NCBI GenBank assembly: GCA_017551025.1
Contig: JAFZNG010000002.1
Location: forward strand, 1 to 59,766
Length of the DNA stretch: 59,766 nt
Source: Paludibacteraceae bacterium
GTDB lineage: Bacteria > Bacteroidota > Bacteroidia > Bacteroidales > Paludibacteraceae
Reading direction: 5' to 3'
Shown piece by piece: positions 32,462-41,354 of the stretch. Each line of letters starts with the position of its first letter. The first letter of the stretch is position 1. The notes beneath the pieces were generated by a model that made no database searches, was not told where the DNA came from, and saw nothing but the letters and a program-made list of their open reading frames with translations. A program made the translations under genes and the position numbers.

Positions 32462-33919
32462 TTAAATAGTTATATATAAATAGCCAAACAAACTCAAACA
32501 GGCAGCGGCACCGGCGGCATACCACGGACTGCGGCGGAGCGTCAGTGCGCCAAAAGCAATCGCACCGTACAGCAGTCCTATCATCGGCGGCGTAATACGC
32601 ACAGCCGTCACCGCACCCGGCAAGCTATCGATCCAACCCACGGAGGTATTCATCAGCCATACGACCTTATCGGTTAGCCATACGACACCCGTTCCTATCA
32701 CCGGCACGGTTCCCAATATCAGACTCGCCAGTCCTCCTACCACGGCTAACCACGCCAAAGGTAGCACCAGCAGACTGGCCAGGAGGAAATAGTTGCTGCA
32801 ATACCCGAAGTAAAACGTCGTCAGCGGCATCGTTCCGAGCCATGCAGCCAAGGTAACCAGCAACATTTCGCGCAACCACCGATAGCCCTTATCCAGCCAC
32901 TTCCGATAGTGGGGAAGGCGACTTGGTACATACGGTTTCAACACCGGCAATAGGCATAATATAGCGAATACCGCCATAAAACTCAACTGAAAACTCGCGT
33001 TAAACAGATCACGCGGTCGAAAGACCAGTATCAGCACAGCCGCAGCGGCCAGGGTGTTGAGTGATAGCGTTTCGCGACGACATGCATAGCCCAGTTGTAA
33101 GATCGTAAGCATCAGTGTAGCACGTACCACCGAAGGTGTCATACCCGTCATCAGGGCATATCCCCATAACGCAAGAACAATACCTATCGATAGTATCCAG
33201 CGTCTGCCGTGTTGTTCATAGAGCGGTTTTCGCCATCCGAAGCAGGTCAGCAGACCCCATACGATGGTATATACAATACCGGTATGCAATCCGCTCACTG
33301 CCAGCACATGGGCGGCACCCGAGGCCTGAAAACTGCGTTTCACATCCGGTTCGATATCTTCCTTGTAACCCAGCGTGAGTGCCTGAAGCGTCCCTAATTC
33401 GCGTGGCGCAAAAGGCATCCTGCGCAATCGCTCGGCGGCATAGTGTTGCCAAGCCTTAGGCGAGAAACGCACATCGCTATGCCCCAGGCAGCGCCAAGAC
33501 CGAACGGGCACATACGCCGTGCCCGCTATGCCCTGCATGCGCAGGTAAGCACCGTAGTCGAAACTACCAATCCGGCCTGCGCGACAAACGCGCGCCCGAA
33601 GCAGCAGGGTATCGCCTAGGGAGAGTGTCCCGGCAGGATGCAAGGAGTCGCCGGCGAGGTAGAGCAGTACGCGGGTATGGAGCGGCTGCATGACCGTATC
33701 TTCCCTACTCAACAAGCATGCTTCCGCTCGCCACGTTTTGCGGCGTGGCGAGGGATAGTCGGTAAGCACAGCTCTGTAAGTATGCAAACTATCAAGATAC
33801 GCAAACTCGGTATCAGCCGTCAGGTTGACCGGATGGTCGGTATAGCGGCACAGTAGAATCAATCCTATCAGCGGCACCAGCAGTACCCACATAGGATTCG
33901 TCCCGACCCATGCACGCAT
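32462..33919 (-). CDS. comEC: ComEC/Rec2-family membrane protein, short
   Basis: 485 residues, with an N-terminal transmembrane pair and an OB-like exported domain (about 30-165). These are followed by the competence domain with the diagnostic SGAAHVLAVSGLHTGIVYTIVWGL and at least seven further helices. ComEC forms the inner-membrane channel for transforming DNA. Homologues in this phylum are usually about 650-700 residues, so this one lacks a C-terminal region, including any metallo-beta-lactamase-like domain. It ends cleanly in a hydrophobic segment, so I do not call it a pseudogene. It lies next to xseA and a ComEA-like gene. Confidence 0.83.
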   Translation of the reverse strand: MRAWVGTNPMWVLLVPLIGLILLCRYTDHPVNLTADTEFAYLDSLHTYRAVLTDYPSPRRKTWRAEACLLSREDTVMQPLHTRVLLYLAGDSLHPAGTLSLGDTLLLRARVCRAGRIGSFDYGAYLRMQGIAGTAYVPVRSWRCLGHSDVRFSPKAWQHYAAERLRRMPFAPRELGTLQALTLGYKEDIEPDVKRSFQASGAAHVLAVSGLHTGIVYTIVWGLLTCFGWRKPLYEQHGRRWILSIGIVLALWGYALMTGMTPSVVRATLMLTILQLGYACRRETLSLNTLAAAAVLILVFRPRDLFNASFQLSFMAVFAILCLLPVLKPYVPSRLPHYRKWLDKGYRWLREMLLVTLAAWLGTMPLTTFYFGYCSNYFLLASLLVLPLAWLAVVGGLASLILGTVPVIGTGVVWLTDKVVWLMNTSVGWIDSLPGAVTAVRITPPMIGLLYGAIAFGALTLRRSPWYAAGAAACLSLFGYLYITI

Positions 33920-33938
33920 ATTCCCGGCAGTCGAAGGG

Positions 33939-36542
33939 TTAGCGCACGCTGGTCAGGCGACGTACCTGCGCATTAAACTCATCCTTGCGGAGCAGGTCCT
34001 CAAGCGAGATATGCATACGGTAGTTCCAGAAGTGGCGCGGGTTAGCCGGCACGTTGATACGCTCGCCTTGTGCATCCGGCAGACGTACATCGTCATTGAT
34101 AGCCAACCAGTCCTGGAGCGGTAGGATCACCCACATAGCCGGACTGTACATATGCTGATTGACGATAAATTCGGCGATTTGTGCCGACATCTGTTGCGGA
34201 GCTTCGCCCCACCAGCCCATCTGCTCGTTGTAGAAGCGCTGGGTAACCTCGCGGTCCTCTTCCCACCATGCACGCAGCGGATTGGTATCATGCGTACCCG
34301 TAGTACATACACTCAGATACGGTGCATCGGCCGGGTGAGCAAACATGAGGGTCGGATCCTTCGGCATACGCTGAATCTCGAGCGAGAGTATCTGCAATTC
34401 GTGCATTACGTCAGGCACGCAAGCCGGCACCATACCCAGGTCCTCACCGCAGCAGAGCATACCCGTCGCATTGATGAGCGTAGGTAGCTTACGCATAGCC
34501 GACTGACGCCAGAACTCGGTATGACGACGGAAGAAGTAGTCGTTATAGATGCGCATCAGGATCTCTTTCTGGTCGTCGTAGAGTTCGGTGAACGAGTGCG
34601 ACTGATAGATAGAGATACGCGGATGGAGCATATACGGATTGTTCTGGTCGATAACGAATAGTTTCTCGCAGTGCAGATAGATCAAACCATTGGCAATATT
34701 GTGCGCCTGGTCGAGCGTCAGGCCGGAAGCCTTCAGCTTCGCAGCATTCTCTACCAGTTCATCGAGCCAATTCTGCACCTTCAGCTGGGTATCAAACTCC
34801 TCGCGGAAATAGTATACATAGTTGTCGTGAGTAGCCAGTGCATGCTGTTTAGCCCACTCGGTATCATAACCGAATACATCGCCCAGGAAGTTGGCACGGA
34901 TATACGGCTTGGTCATACGATCCCAGTCGAGACAGATACCCTGGTTCTGCAGGTCCTGATAGGAGTACGGCAGAGCCGGTACGAAATGACCGCACAATCC
35001 CCATACATCGTTCTTAGGCATTTGCCAGATACGGAAGAAACCAAGGATATGATCGATACGATATGCATCAAAGTAATCCTGCATCTTCTGGAAGCGGTGA
35101 CGCCACCAGCCGAAGCCGTCCTTTGCCATCTCGTCCCAGTTATAGGTCGGGAAGCCCCAGTTCTGGCCGGAGATAGAGAAATCATCGGGCGGAGCACCTG
35201 CCGAGGCATTGAGGTTGAACAGCTGCGGATCGGTATAGGCATCTACCGAGTCAGGCGAGATACCGATAGGTATATCACCCTTCATAGCCACACCGATCGA
35301 GTGGGCATACTGAACGGCTTCGCTCAGTTGCTTGTCGGCATGGAACTGGAGGTAGTAATACAATTCCTTCGGCTGTTTGTCGCGCTTATGCAGGAACTGC
35401 GCATACGGCTCGAGCCAGTCACGGTTCTTTTGGAAGAACGACTTGAACTCAGCACTCGAGAAGCAAGCCTCACCCTCTGCTTTGAAGAGAGCCTTGAAGT
35501 ACTTCATCTTCTCGTCGTATACACACTGGTAATCAGCAATCGTCTTGGCATTGAATTCCTTCTGCGTAGCACGATACTTCTTGAGTTGCGCTGGCGTTAG
35601 ACGACCCATCTTCTCGATATTGATATAGATCGGATGGAGCGCGAAGACCGATACGGCATTATACGGATACGAGTCGCGATTGGTATGCGTGAGCGTCGTA
35701 TCGTTGATCGGCAGGGTCTGGATCATCTTCTGGCCCGTCAAAGCTGCCCAGTCGGCCAGTTTCTTCAGGTCCTGGAACTCACCAATACCAAAGCCCTCTT
35801 CCGTACGGAGCGAGAAGACCGGTACGGCTACACCGGCACCCTTGAAACGAGGTTGGGTACGACGGAACGAACGGTCGTTCTGACAGATCTTCACACCCTT
35901 CTGTACACCCCAGATCTTACGGTTCTCACCCCATTCCTGGTCCACGGTCTGACCTGTAAGCAGATCGTAGATGACGTATTTATACTCGATGATCTGATCG
36001 GGCGCAGCCTCAAAGTCTACATGCCAGAGCGGGAATTCACCATCCGCCATCGGCAGTTTCTCATCATGGTTCCAATTGCCCAACGCCGGGATATTACCTA
36101 CAACTGCCACACCCTGGGTCGGCAGAATCTGCGGCAGATCGATCGAGAGGCGGATATTACCCTTCGGAGCCTTAGGTTTCACGGGCTTATGACGCAGGAA
36201 GAGCGACTTCAAAAAAGCCGTCGTATAGAACGACTTCTCATAGTCTATTGCCTGCCAGAAATCGCGCACTACCATCTTCTTGTCCGCAGCGCGGAGCGTC
36301 AGGTTTCGGGGTTCACCGGCCTCATAGATAAAACCGCCGTCCTGCAGACGAATCGCATACTTATACTGCAGCGATCCCGCAAAGTCGGAAACTGGAACAG
36401 TGGCCGTCCAGAAATCGGCACCGTGGCAATTGAGCAAGAGCGGTGTCTGCTCGGTCCAACCTAAGATAGATTCACGCGTTTCAATAACGCATAGCGTCTG
36501 ACCGTACTCAGTACGATAATTGATTTGAAAAGTGAGTGTCAT
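33939..36542 (-). CDS. malQ: 4-alpha-glucanotransferase with two CBM20 domains
   Basis: 867 residues, cytosolic. Two N-terminal starch-binding CBM20-like domains (about 1-115 and 130-235; GVAVVGNIPALGNWNHDEKLPM is characteristic) precede a GH77 barrel. Catalytic motifs are YRIDHILGFFRIW (nucleophile Asp), CCGEDLGMVP (acid/base Glu) and TGTHDTNPLRAWWEE. It disproportionates maltodextrins. This domain layout and length are standard for Bacteroidota and plant DPE2-type enzymes. A -7 box lies at 36578-36585. Confidence 0.95.
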   Translation of the reverse strand: MTLTFQINYRTEYGQTLCVIETRESILGWTEQTPLLLNCHGADFWTATVPVSDFAGSLQYKYAIRLQDGGFIYEAGEPRNLTLRAADKKMVVRDFWQAIDYEKSFYTTAFLKSLFLRHKPVKPKAPKGNIRLSIDLPQILPTQGVAVVGNIPALGNWNHDEKLPMADGEFPLWHVDFEAAPDQIIEYKYVIYDLLTGQTVDQEWGENRKIWGVQKGVKICQNDRSFRRTQPRFKGAGVAVPVFSLRTEEGFGIGEFQDLKKLADWAALTGQKMIQTLPINDTTLTHTNRDSYPYNAVSVFALHPIYINIEKMGRLTPAQLKKYRATQKEFNAKTIADYQCVYDEKMKYFKALFKAEGEACFSSAEFKSFFQKNRDWLEPYAQFLHKRDKQPKELYYYLQFHADKQLSEAVQYAHSIGVAMKGDIPIGISPDSVDAYTDPQLFNLNASAGAPPDDFSISGQNWGFPTYNWDEMAKDGFGWWRHRFQKMQDYFDAYRIDHILGFFRIWQMPKNDVWGLCGHFVPALPYSYQDLQNQGICLDWDRMTKPYIRANFLGDVFGYDTEWAKQHALATHDNYVYYFREEFDTQLKVQNWLDELVENAAKLKASGLTLDQAHNIANGLIYLHCEKLFVIDQNNPYMLHPRISIYQSHSFTELYDDQKEILMRIYNDYFFRRHTEFWRQSAMRKLPTLINATGMLCCGEDLGMVPACVPDVMHELQILSLEIQRMPKDPTLMFAHPADAPYLSVCTTGTHDTNPLRAWWEEDREVTQRFYNEQMGWWGEAPQQMSAQIAEFIVNQHMYSPAMWVILPLQDWLAINDDVRLPDAQGERINVPANPRHFWNYRMHISLEDLLRKDEFNAQVRRLTSVR

Positions 36543-36577
36543 GATATTATTGTTGTGTGTTTATATTTTTCCGGCTA

Positions 36578-36585
36578 CAAAGTTA
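36578..36585 (-). promoter_or_regulatory. -7 box of malQ
   Basis: CAAAGTTA on the plus strand reads TAACTTTG on the minus strand, about 35 nt before the malQ ATG at 36542. Confidence 0.7.
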
Positions 36586-36609
36586 CGCAAAATTTTTCAA
36601 TTGAACAAA

Positions 36610-37473
36610 TTATTTTGCATTTTTGCGCACAAAAGTGCCAATAAGCATAGGTAACAAGCTATTTATTGTCCATAGGAGCATACCAGCGAGCGTCGCTTCT
36701 ACCGATCCGAACACCCAAATCGCCGCGGCACCACGTACACCGACTTCAGCTAGGGACACAGCCGGCGCAAGCGTAATCACGAGGTAATAGACCGGTATGC
36801 GAACGAGCCATACCTCCGCGCCGGTAATACAGAAAAGCCGAAGCACCAATGCCAACTGGATGCACCAGCATAGATAACGCACCAGGCTCTGCAACAGCGA
36901 GACGGAGAGCGTACGGTAGCCTAAGGTGAGCCAACGCCGAAGCAGACGGGGCAACGAGACCGTCAGCAACACCACAGCACCCATAGCAAGTGCTATGACA
37001 CCCCATCCCGTATGCGGCGCATCTCCGCCGAGCCATACTACCAGCGGTACGGCACCCACCGCCACTATCGCAAGCGTCATCGTCATCGAACCTACGACAC
37101 CCAGGCTGAGCAGTTCCGACCACCGGGTATCCTGCATCAGTAGGCCGCGAGCCGGATATTCCCCCAGTTGGTAGGGCGTGAGCTGCCCTGCCATCTTGCT
37201 AAAATAGACCTGACGACAAGCTTCCTTCATCGTAATTCTGTTACCCATCAGAAAACGCCAACGCCAAGCCTCGAGTCCCATATTCAGCGGCATCAGCAAC
37301 AAGGCTACCAAACCGCACAACCAAGCCCTTGCATCCGCCGTGCGCAGACACACCGCCAACGACGACCAGTCGTCGTAGGTCAGCAAACGATAGGCTAAAT
37401 AGGCGTAAGCCAGCAGCGTCATCACCCATGCCGTATACCGCCAATAACGTTGTTTTCGGTTCGTTCGTTCCAT
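36610..37473 (-). CDS. LPG-synthase-like integral membrane protein
   Basis: 287 residues with about seven to eight hydrophobic helices. The pattern MPLNMGLEAWRWRFLMGNR, ACRQVYFSKMAGQLTPYQLGEYPAR and APAVSLAEVGVRGAAAIWVFG matches the lysylphosphatidylglycerol synthase transmembrane family (UPF0104). The soluble aminoacyl-transferase domain is absent, as usual in this phylum, so flippase or lipid-handling roles are possible. ATG 37473 is chosen over a TTG four codons upstream. A TACTTTTG -7 box is at 37483-37490. Confidence 0.8.
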   Translation of the reverse strand: MERTNRKQRYWRYTAWVMTLLAYAYLAYRLLTYDDWSSLAVCLRTADARAWLCGLVALLLMPLNMGLEAWRWRFLMGNRITMKEACRQVYFSKMAGQLTPYQLGEYPARGLLMQDTRWSELLSLGVVGSMTMTLAIVAVGAVPLVVWLGGDAPHTGWGVIALAMGAVVLLTVSLPRLLRRWLTLGYRTLSVSLLQSLVRYLCWCIQLALVLRLFCITGAEVWLVRIPVYYLVITLAPAVSLAEVGVRGAAAIWVFGSVEATLAGMLLWTINSLLPMLIGTFVRKNAK

Positions 37474-37482
37474 TTTACTCTG

Positions 37483-37490
37483 CAAAAGTA
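37483..37490 (-). promoter_or_regulatory. -7 box, LPG-synthase-like gene
   Basis: CAAAAGTA on the plus strand reads TACTTTTG on the minus strand. With the box at 37523-37530 it forms a compact divergent promoter pair. Confidence 0.65.
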
Positions 37491-37522
37491 CAGAAATATT
37501 TGCATATACGCAAATTTTGACG

Positions 37523-37530
37523 TATCTTTG
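37523..37530 (+). promoter_or_regulatory. -7 box, HhH/outer-membrane gene
   Basis: TATCTTTG, only 9 nt before ATG 37539, so the transcript is nearly leaderless. Confidence 0.65.
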
Positions 37531-37538
37531 TAGGCGAA

Positions 37539-39395
37539 ATGTGTAAAAAATTAGGAATAGTGGGCTTGCTGCTCTGCACGAACATGCTCTTCGCTCAGAT
37601 TCAGACGGCGGATATCATCGAGGATATCTACCGTCAGTTGACCGAAGTCAGTGAAGTGGATTACGAGGAACTGGAAGAGGACTTGCAGGACCTGGCCGCA
37701 CATCCTATCGACCTGAACAGCGCCAGCGAAAGCGACCTGCAACGGCTCCGTTTTCTCTCGCCCCGCCAGATAGACGATATTCTCCTGTATGTCTACCAGC
37801 ATCCGATGGACAGCTTGTATGAATTGCGCCTGATTCGCAGTTTGGCAGAATACGACATACGTAATCTCTGTGCATTCGTTACGCTTCGGCCTGTAGCACA
37901 TGGCGAGCAAACCGTTCGGGCCAAAGAAGCGATGCTGCACCTAAAACACGAGCTCTCGGTGCGGCTGGATGCGCGCAACTGCGAGCAGTTCGTGCATGAC
38001 CCGATGTATGTGCAGACGCGCTATGTAGTGCGTTACCGCGATCAGTTCGACATGCGGTTGCAGTTGCGGCGTCCCGCCGGTGGCGATGCCCGTTCGCTAC
38101 AGTACGGCGGTTTTCTGCGGCTACAGCATGTAGGACCGCTCCGCACACTGGTAGCCGGCACGATGCAAGCCGGCTTCGGTCAGGGGCTGGTACTGGCCCC
38201 CGCGATGCGAATGGGTAAGACAGCATATGTCACCAACGTAGGGTACGAGCAGGAAGGCGTACGCGGATTAAGTACGGTGGATGGCAGCGGGTTGCATGGC
38301 ATAGGCACTACACTCGAGTGGCAAAAAGGCAAAAACACCGTGCATGTTTCGGCCCTGTATTCACTACAACGAACACGCGATAGCATTCGTCATCACGTTC
38401 TGGGAGCGAATATCACCTTCGGACGCAACAGCTGGAAAGTAGGTTTTACGGCCGTGGAAAACCTCTATTCCGACAGTACGCATCCGTACCAGAACACGGC
38501 ATACAACCGTCATTATTTCCGTGGGCGTCGCCAGGCAGTCATGGGACTGAACGCCCGGTATGTATGGCGATGGTTGGACCTGTTCGGCGAAGTGGCAACG
38601 GCGCAGAATGAACGGTGGGGCGTGGGTGTGCAGACCGGTGCACGGTTTGCTGCCTCCAATAACACGAACCTAACACTGCTCTACCGCTATTACTCCCCCT
38701 GGTTTGACAATGCATTGGGCTATGCCTTTTCCGAGACAAGCCGTATCGGTGACGAGCAGGGAATCTATCTAGGGATGGAGATCCACTGCCCGCATCAGTG
38801 GTTGCTACGCGGCTACGCGGACTTGTTTCGATTCTCGGGTATCAAGTACGGCATCCATTATGCACCGTCCTACGGGTATGATGCCATGCTGGAAGCCGCC
38901 TATATACCTAATGATGTATGGAGCGTGCGCTGGCGTGCGCGCGCGAGAGAAAAAGGACGTGCGGCGCATTACAGTCTTCGAGGAGGTTTCTGCTGGCAGC
39001 AGGGCGGATGGAGCCTAAAGACCACAGCCGAAGCCAACCTCACACAAGACAGTCTGCATCAACTCGGCTGGGGACTCATCCTCGCGCAGGACTTGGCATA
39101 CACCTGGCAGCACGTACCGCTCACGCTACAAGTACGCTTGGAGGGATTTGATGCACGCGAATGGAACAACCGCTTCTATCTATACGAGCACGACGTATTA
39201 TATGCCATGACCACACCGGCCATCTACGGACGAGGCGGTAGGGCGTATATAAATCTAAGATGGAAGATTATCGATCCGTTGACCCTCTATCTAAAACTTA
39301 GCGAGACCGTCTATGAGAAGCATTGGGCTTCGGCGCATAACAAAGCGCTCACGCGGACGGATATCCATTTGATGCTGCGCGCCACACTACCCTAA
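37539..39395 (+). CDS. Helix-hairpin-helix plus outer-membrane barrel protein
   Basis: 618 residues, signal peptide (about 1-20, ending LFAQ). Residues about 25-115 contain an acidic helix and two HhH-like units (DLNSASESDLQRLRFLSPRQIDDILLYV and ELRLIRSLAEYDIRNL). The remaining 500 residues are amphipathic strands with many aromatic residues typical of a beta-barrel (FGRNSWKVGFTAVENLYSD, LYRYYSPWFDNALGYAFSE). The C-terminus RTDIHLMLRATLP is barrel-like. It may be an outer-membrane protein with an exported DNA- or protein-binding head. Function unknown. Located downstream of a divergent promoter shared with the LPG-synthase-like gene. Confidence 0.78.
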   Translation: MCKKLGIVGLLLCTNMLFAQIQTADIIEDIYRQLTEVSEVDYEELEEDLQDLAAHPIDLNSASESDLQRLRFLSPRQIDDILLYVYQHPMDSLYELRLIRSLAEYDIRNLCAFVTLRPVAHGEQTVRAKEAMLHLKHELSVRLDARNCEQFVHDPMYVQTRYVVRYRDQFDMRLQLRRPAGGDARSLQYGGFLRLQHVGPLRTLVAGTMQAGFGQGLVLAPAMRMGKTAYVTNVGYEQEGVRGLSTVDGSGLHGIGTTLEWQKGKNTVHVSALYSLQRTRDSIRHHVLGANITFGRNSWKVGFTAVENLYSDSTHPYQNTAYNRHYFRGRRQAVMGLNARYVWRWLDLFGEVATAQNERWGVGVQTGARFAASNNTNLTLLYRYYSPWFDNALGYAFSETSRIGDEQGIYLGMEIHCPHQWLLRGYADLFRFSGIKYGIHYAPSYGYDAMLEAAYIPNDVWSVRWRARAREKGRAAHYSLRGGFCWQQGGWSLKTTAEANLTQDSLHQLGWGLILAQDLAYTWQHVPLTLQVRLEGFDAREWNNRFYLYEHDVLYAMTTPAIYGRGGRAYINLRWKIIDPLTLYLKLSETVYEKHWASAHNKALTRTDIHLMLRATLP

Positions 39396-39402
39396 CCGAT
39401 AC

Positions 39403-39434
39403 AAAAAGAGACCTCATCTTGCGATGAAGTCTCT
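39403..39434 (-). terminator. Terminator after CAU tRNA
   Basis: On the minus strand AGAGAC-T-TCATC, loop GCAA, GATGA-G-GTCTCT is followed by TTTTTG. It sits 2 bp after the tRNA 3' end. On the plus strand there is no T-tract, so it serves the tRNA transcript. Confidence 0.85.
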
Positions 39435-39436
39435 CG

Positions 39437-39511
39437 TGGTCCCACTTGGGCTTGAACCAAGGACCCCCTGATTATGAGTCAGGTGCTACTAACCAACTGA
39501 GCTATAGGACC
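39437..39511 (-). tRNA. tRNA with CAU anticodon (Met or Ile2)
   Basis: 75-nt cloverleaf. The acceptor is GGTCCTA with TGGGACC, the anticodon arm CCTGA-CTCATAA-TCAGG, and the T arm CTTGG-TTCAAGC-CCAAG, with no encoded CCA. CAU may read AUG (elongator Met) or AUA (Ile2 after lysidine modification), and I cannot decide which. The D arm reads GCTC then AGTTGGTTAG then TAGC, one base longer than usual, so the fourth D-stem pair is a C-T mismatch. No separate promoter is visible, so it may be processed from the OmpA transcript. Confidence 0.9.
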
Positions 39512-39538
39512 ATCGTGCTTTTGGTAAGGGCACGCACC

Positions 39539-41143
39539 TTATTTCTTAATGCGGTTGTAGTATTCCAGTGCTTCTGCCTGAGTAATATGTTTCTGCTCCT
39601 CAGTCAGCTCCGGCACGGTAATATCCACGCCAACCGGCATCACATTGATATCATCAATCTTATCTTTGTTCGCCTCGTAGATATATACCCAGCAATTCGG
39701 ATTACCAAAGTACTTGCGTGCGAGACTGGTGAGCGTCACAGCATTCACCGACTCTCTCGAGCGCACGGCACTGGTATTCGCATCAGTGTTTACATTCTGA
39801 CCGTTCAGCTCACCGCGCTGTTCACGCTCAGCCTTCAGGCGCTCGTACTCCTCACGCGAGATGAGACGAATCTCTACACGGCGGTTCGGACCATACTTCG
39901 CCTTGCTGCGACGTCCGACAATCTTGCCGCGACCAGAAGTCAGGCAGTGGTCAGCCGGAATATCGTACTCGTTACGGAGTTCATCCAATACAGTTTCTGC
40001 ACGGGCAGTAGCCAGACGGTTGTTGAGTTCATCCGAACCCGTATTATCGCACATACCGATTACATCAACATAGAGCGTACTGTCGCTATTCAGGCGATCT
40101 GCCACTTGCTGGATAATCGTCAGACCTTGCTCGGTCAGTTCACTGCGTGCATTGTCGAAATAAACATAATATGTCTGTCCGAGCACGCTGCTGGTATGCG
40201 AACTGCGCTCCGTATTCGAACTGGATGCAACAGCTGTCTGAGGCTGCATAACCACAGTGTCGTGCGAGATAACATATACGGTATCCTTCTTGCCGCCAAA
40301 GAGCTGCTCCATACGAATATCGTGCGCCATGTTACGAGGATGCGACTTGCGTACGGCGTTGATCTTATAACGCAAAGACAGCGTCATGTCAAATATACCG
40401 TCATTGTTCTTCGAAGCATGCGCAGCCTCACCCGAGAAACCACGACCGTCAATCACGTCCTTGGTATAATACGCATAATCCGCACGCAATCCCAAAGCAA
40501 GCGAGCGATTCAGATTGAAGTCAACCAGGATACCGCCTTGCAGGTACGGCAGACATTTGTATCCGTCCATATGATCCGGACCGACTACACCGTCTGCATT
40601 CACATACGAAGCCGTATGACCACGCTTATGGCTCAGGTCGTTCTCCGCATCATCCATGTAGTATTTACGGCTCTGATAGAAACCTGCTCCGGCTCCTCCC
40701 ATGAGGTAGATCGATACGATTTTACGCTTCGCATAGGGGAAGAATAAGTTAATCATGTCCACCGACAAATAAGCACCCACTTTGTGCATATCACCACACA
40801 GAAGGGTATCTGCATTGTCTAGGCCTGCCCCTTGCTTACCCGTAACGGTATACATATCATACGCGTAATCTAAGCCCAGCGCCCAAACCGGCGTAAAGCT
40901 ATATTCCAACGAAACGCCCACACTCGGAATGGCCACGTTGTGCTTCATCTCGCTATTGAAGTCACCGTCAAAGGCATTGAAACCAAAACGAGGCAACAAT
41001 GACCAATGCGCTACTTCCGGCGCAACGGTTGCATTCTCTTCTACCTTGTACGGGTGCACACCTTTTACTTCGGCTTCATCAGCAAACATACTGACACTCA
41101 GCGCGATGACGGCTACTAGAACAATCGATTTCTTAAATAACAT
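39539..41143 (-). CDS. OmpA-family outer-membrane protein with LysM-like tail
   Basis: 534 residues. Signal peptide (about 1-20), an eight-strand-type barrel (to about 290), then an OmpA peptidoglycan-binding domain (about 310-440: YVYFDNARSELTEQG, RLATARAETVLDELR, GRGKIVGRRSKAKYGPNRRVEIRL). The C-terminal 85 residues contain TLTSLARKYFGNPNCWVYIYEANKDKI, which resembles LysM. It anchors the outer membrane to peptidoglycan. ATG 41143 was chosen because it gives a clean signal peptide. The -7 box is at 41204-41211. Confidence 0.9.
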   Translation of the reverse strand: MLFKKSIVLVAVIALSVSMFADEAEVKGVHPYKVEENATVAPEVAHWSLLPRFGFNAFDGDFNSEMKHNVAIPSVGVSLEYSFTPVWALGLDYAYDMYTVTGKQGAGLDNADTLLCGDMHKVGAYLSVDMINLFFPYAKRKIVSIYLMGGAGAGFYQSRKYYMDDAENDLSHKRGHTASYVNADGVVGPDHMDGYKCLPYLQGGILVDFNLNRSLALGLRADYAYYTKDVIDGRGFSGEAAHASKNNDGIFDMTLSLRYKINAVRKSHPRNMAHDIRMEQLFGGKKDTVYVISHDTVVMQPQTAVASSSNTERSSHTSSVLGQTYYVYFDNARSELTEQGLTIIQQVADRLNSDSTLYVDVIGMCDNTGSDELNNRLATARAETVLDELRNEYDIPADHCLTSGRGKIVGRRSKAKYGPNRRVEIRLISREEYERLKAEREQRGELNGQNVNTDANTSAVRSRESVNAVTLTSLARKYFGNPNCWVYIYEANKDKIDDINVMPVGVDITVPELTEEQKHITQAEALEYYNRIKK

Positions 41144-41203
41144 ATTCCGTATAATTGTATTTCTAAAACAAATTAGCGGACACAAATCCACAATTCAGGG
41201 TGC

Positions 41204-41211
41204 AAAGGTAC
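41204..41211 (-). promoter_or_regulatory. -7 box of OmpA gene
   Basis: CAAAGGTA on the plus strand reads TACCTTTG on the minus strand, about 60 nt upstream of the start codon. Confidence 0.7.
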
Positions 41212-41293
41212 AACTTTTTTTTCATTCCGGCAAATTTTTAGCATAAAAAAAAACTTTTTTTATCAAACTATTGCACATGTCGGCTTTTTTTCG

Positions 41294-41301
41294 TAACTTT
41301 G
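41294..41301 (+). promoter_or_regulatory. -7 box of pta operon
   Basis: TAACTTTG, 53 nt before ATG 41355. It is divergent from the OmpA promoter. The upstream in-frame ATG at 41271 precedes this box and is therefore not a likely start. Confidence 0.7.
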
Positions 41302-41354
41302 CACGACAAAATAAACATGCAAATCATAAACGCAAAAATAAATCCTATTTTATT

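Noticed and set aside
32462-33919. comEC as a truncated pseudogene
   Set aside because: Although short, it has an intact start, competence domain and a clean hydrophobic C-terminus with no frameshift remnant downstream.
35634-36464. Plus-strand frame antisense to malQ
   Set aside because: It overlaps the CBM20 domains of MalQ, which are clearly coding on the minus strand.
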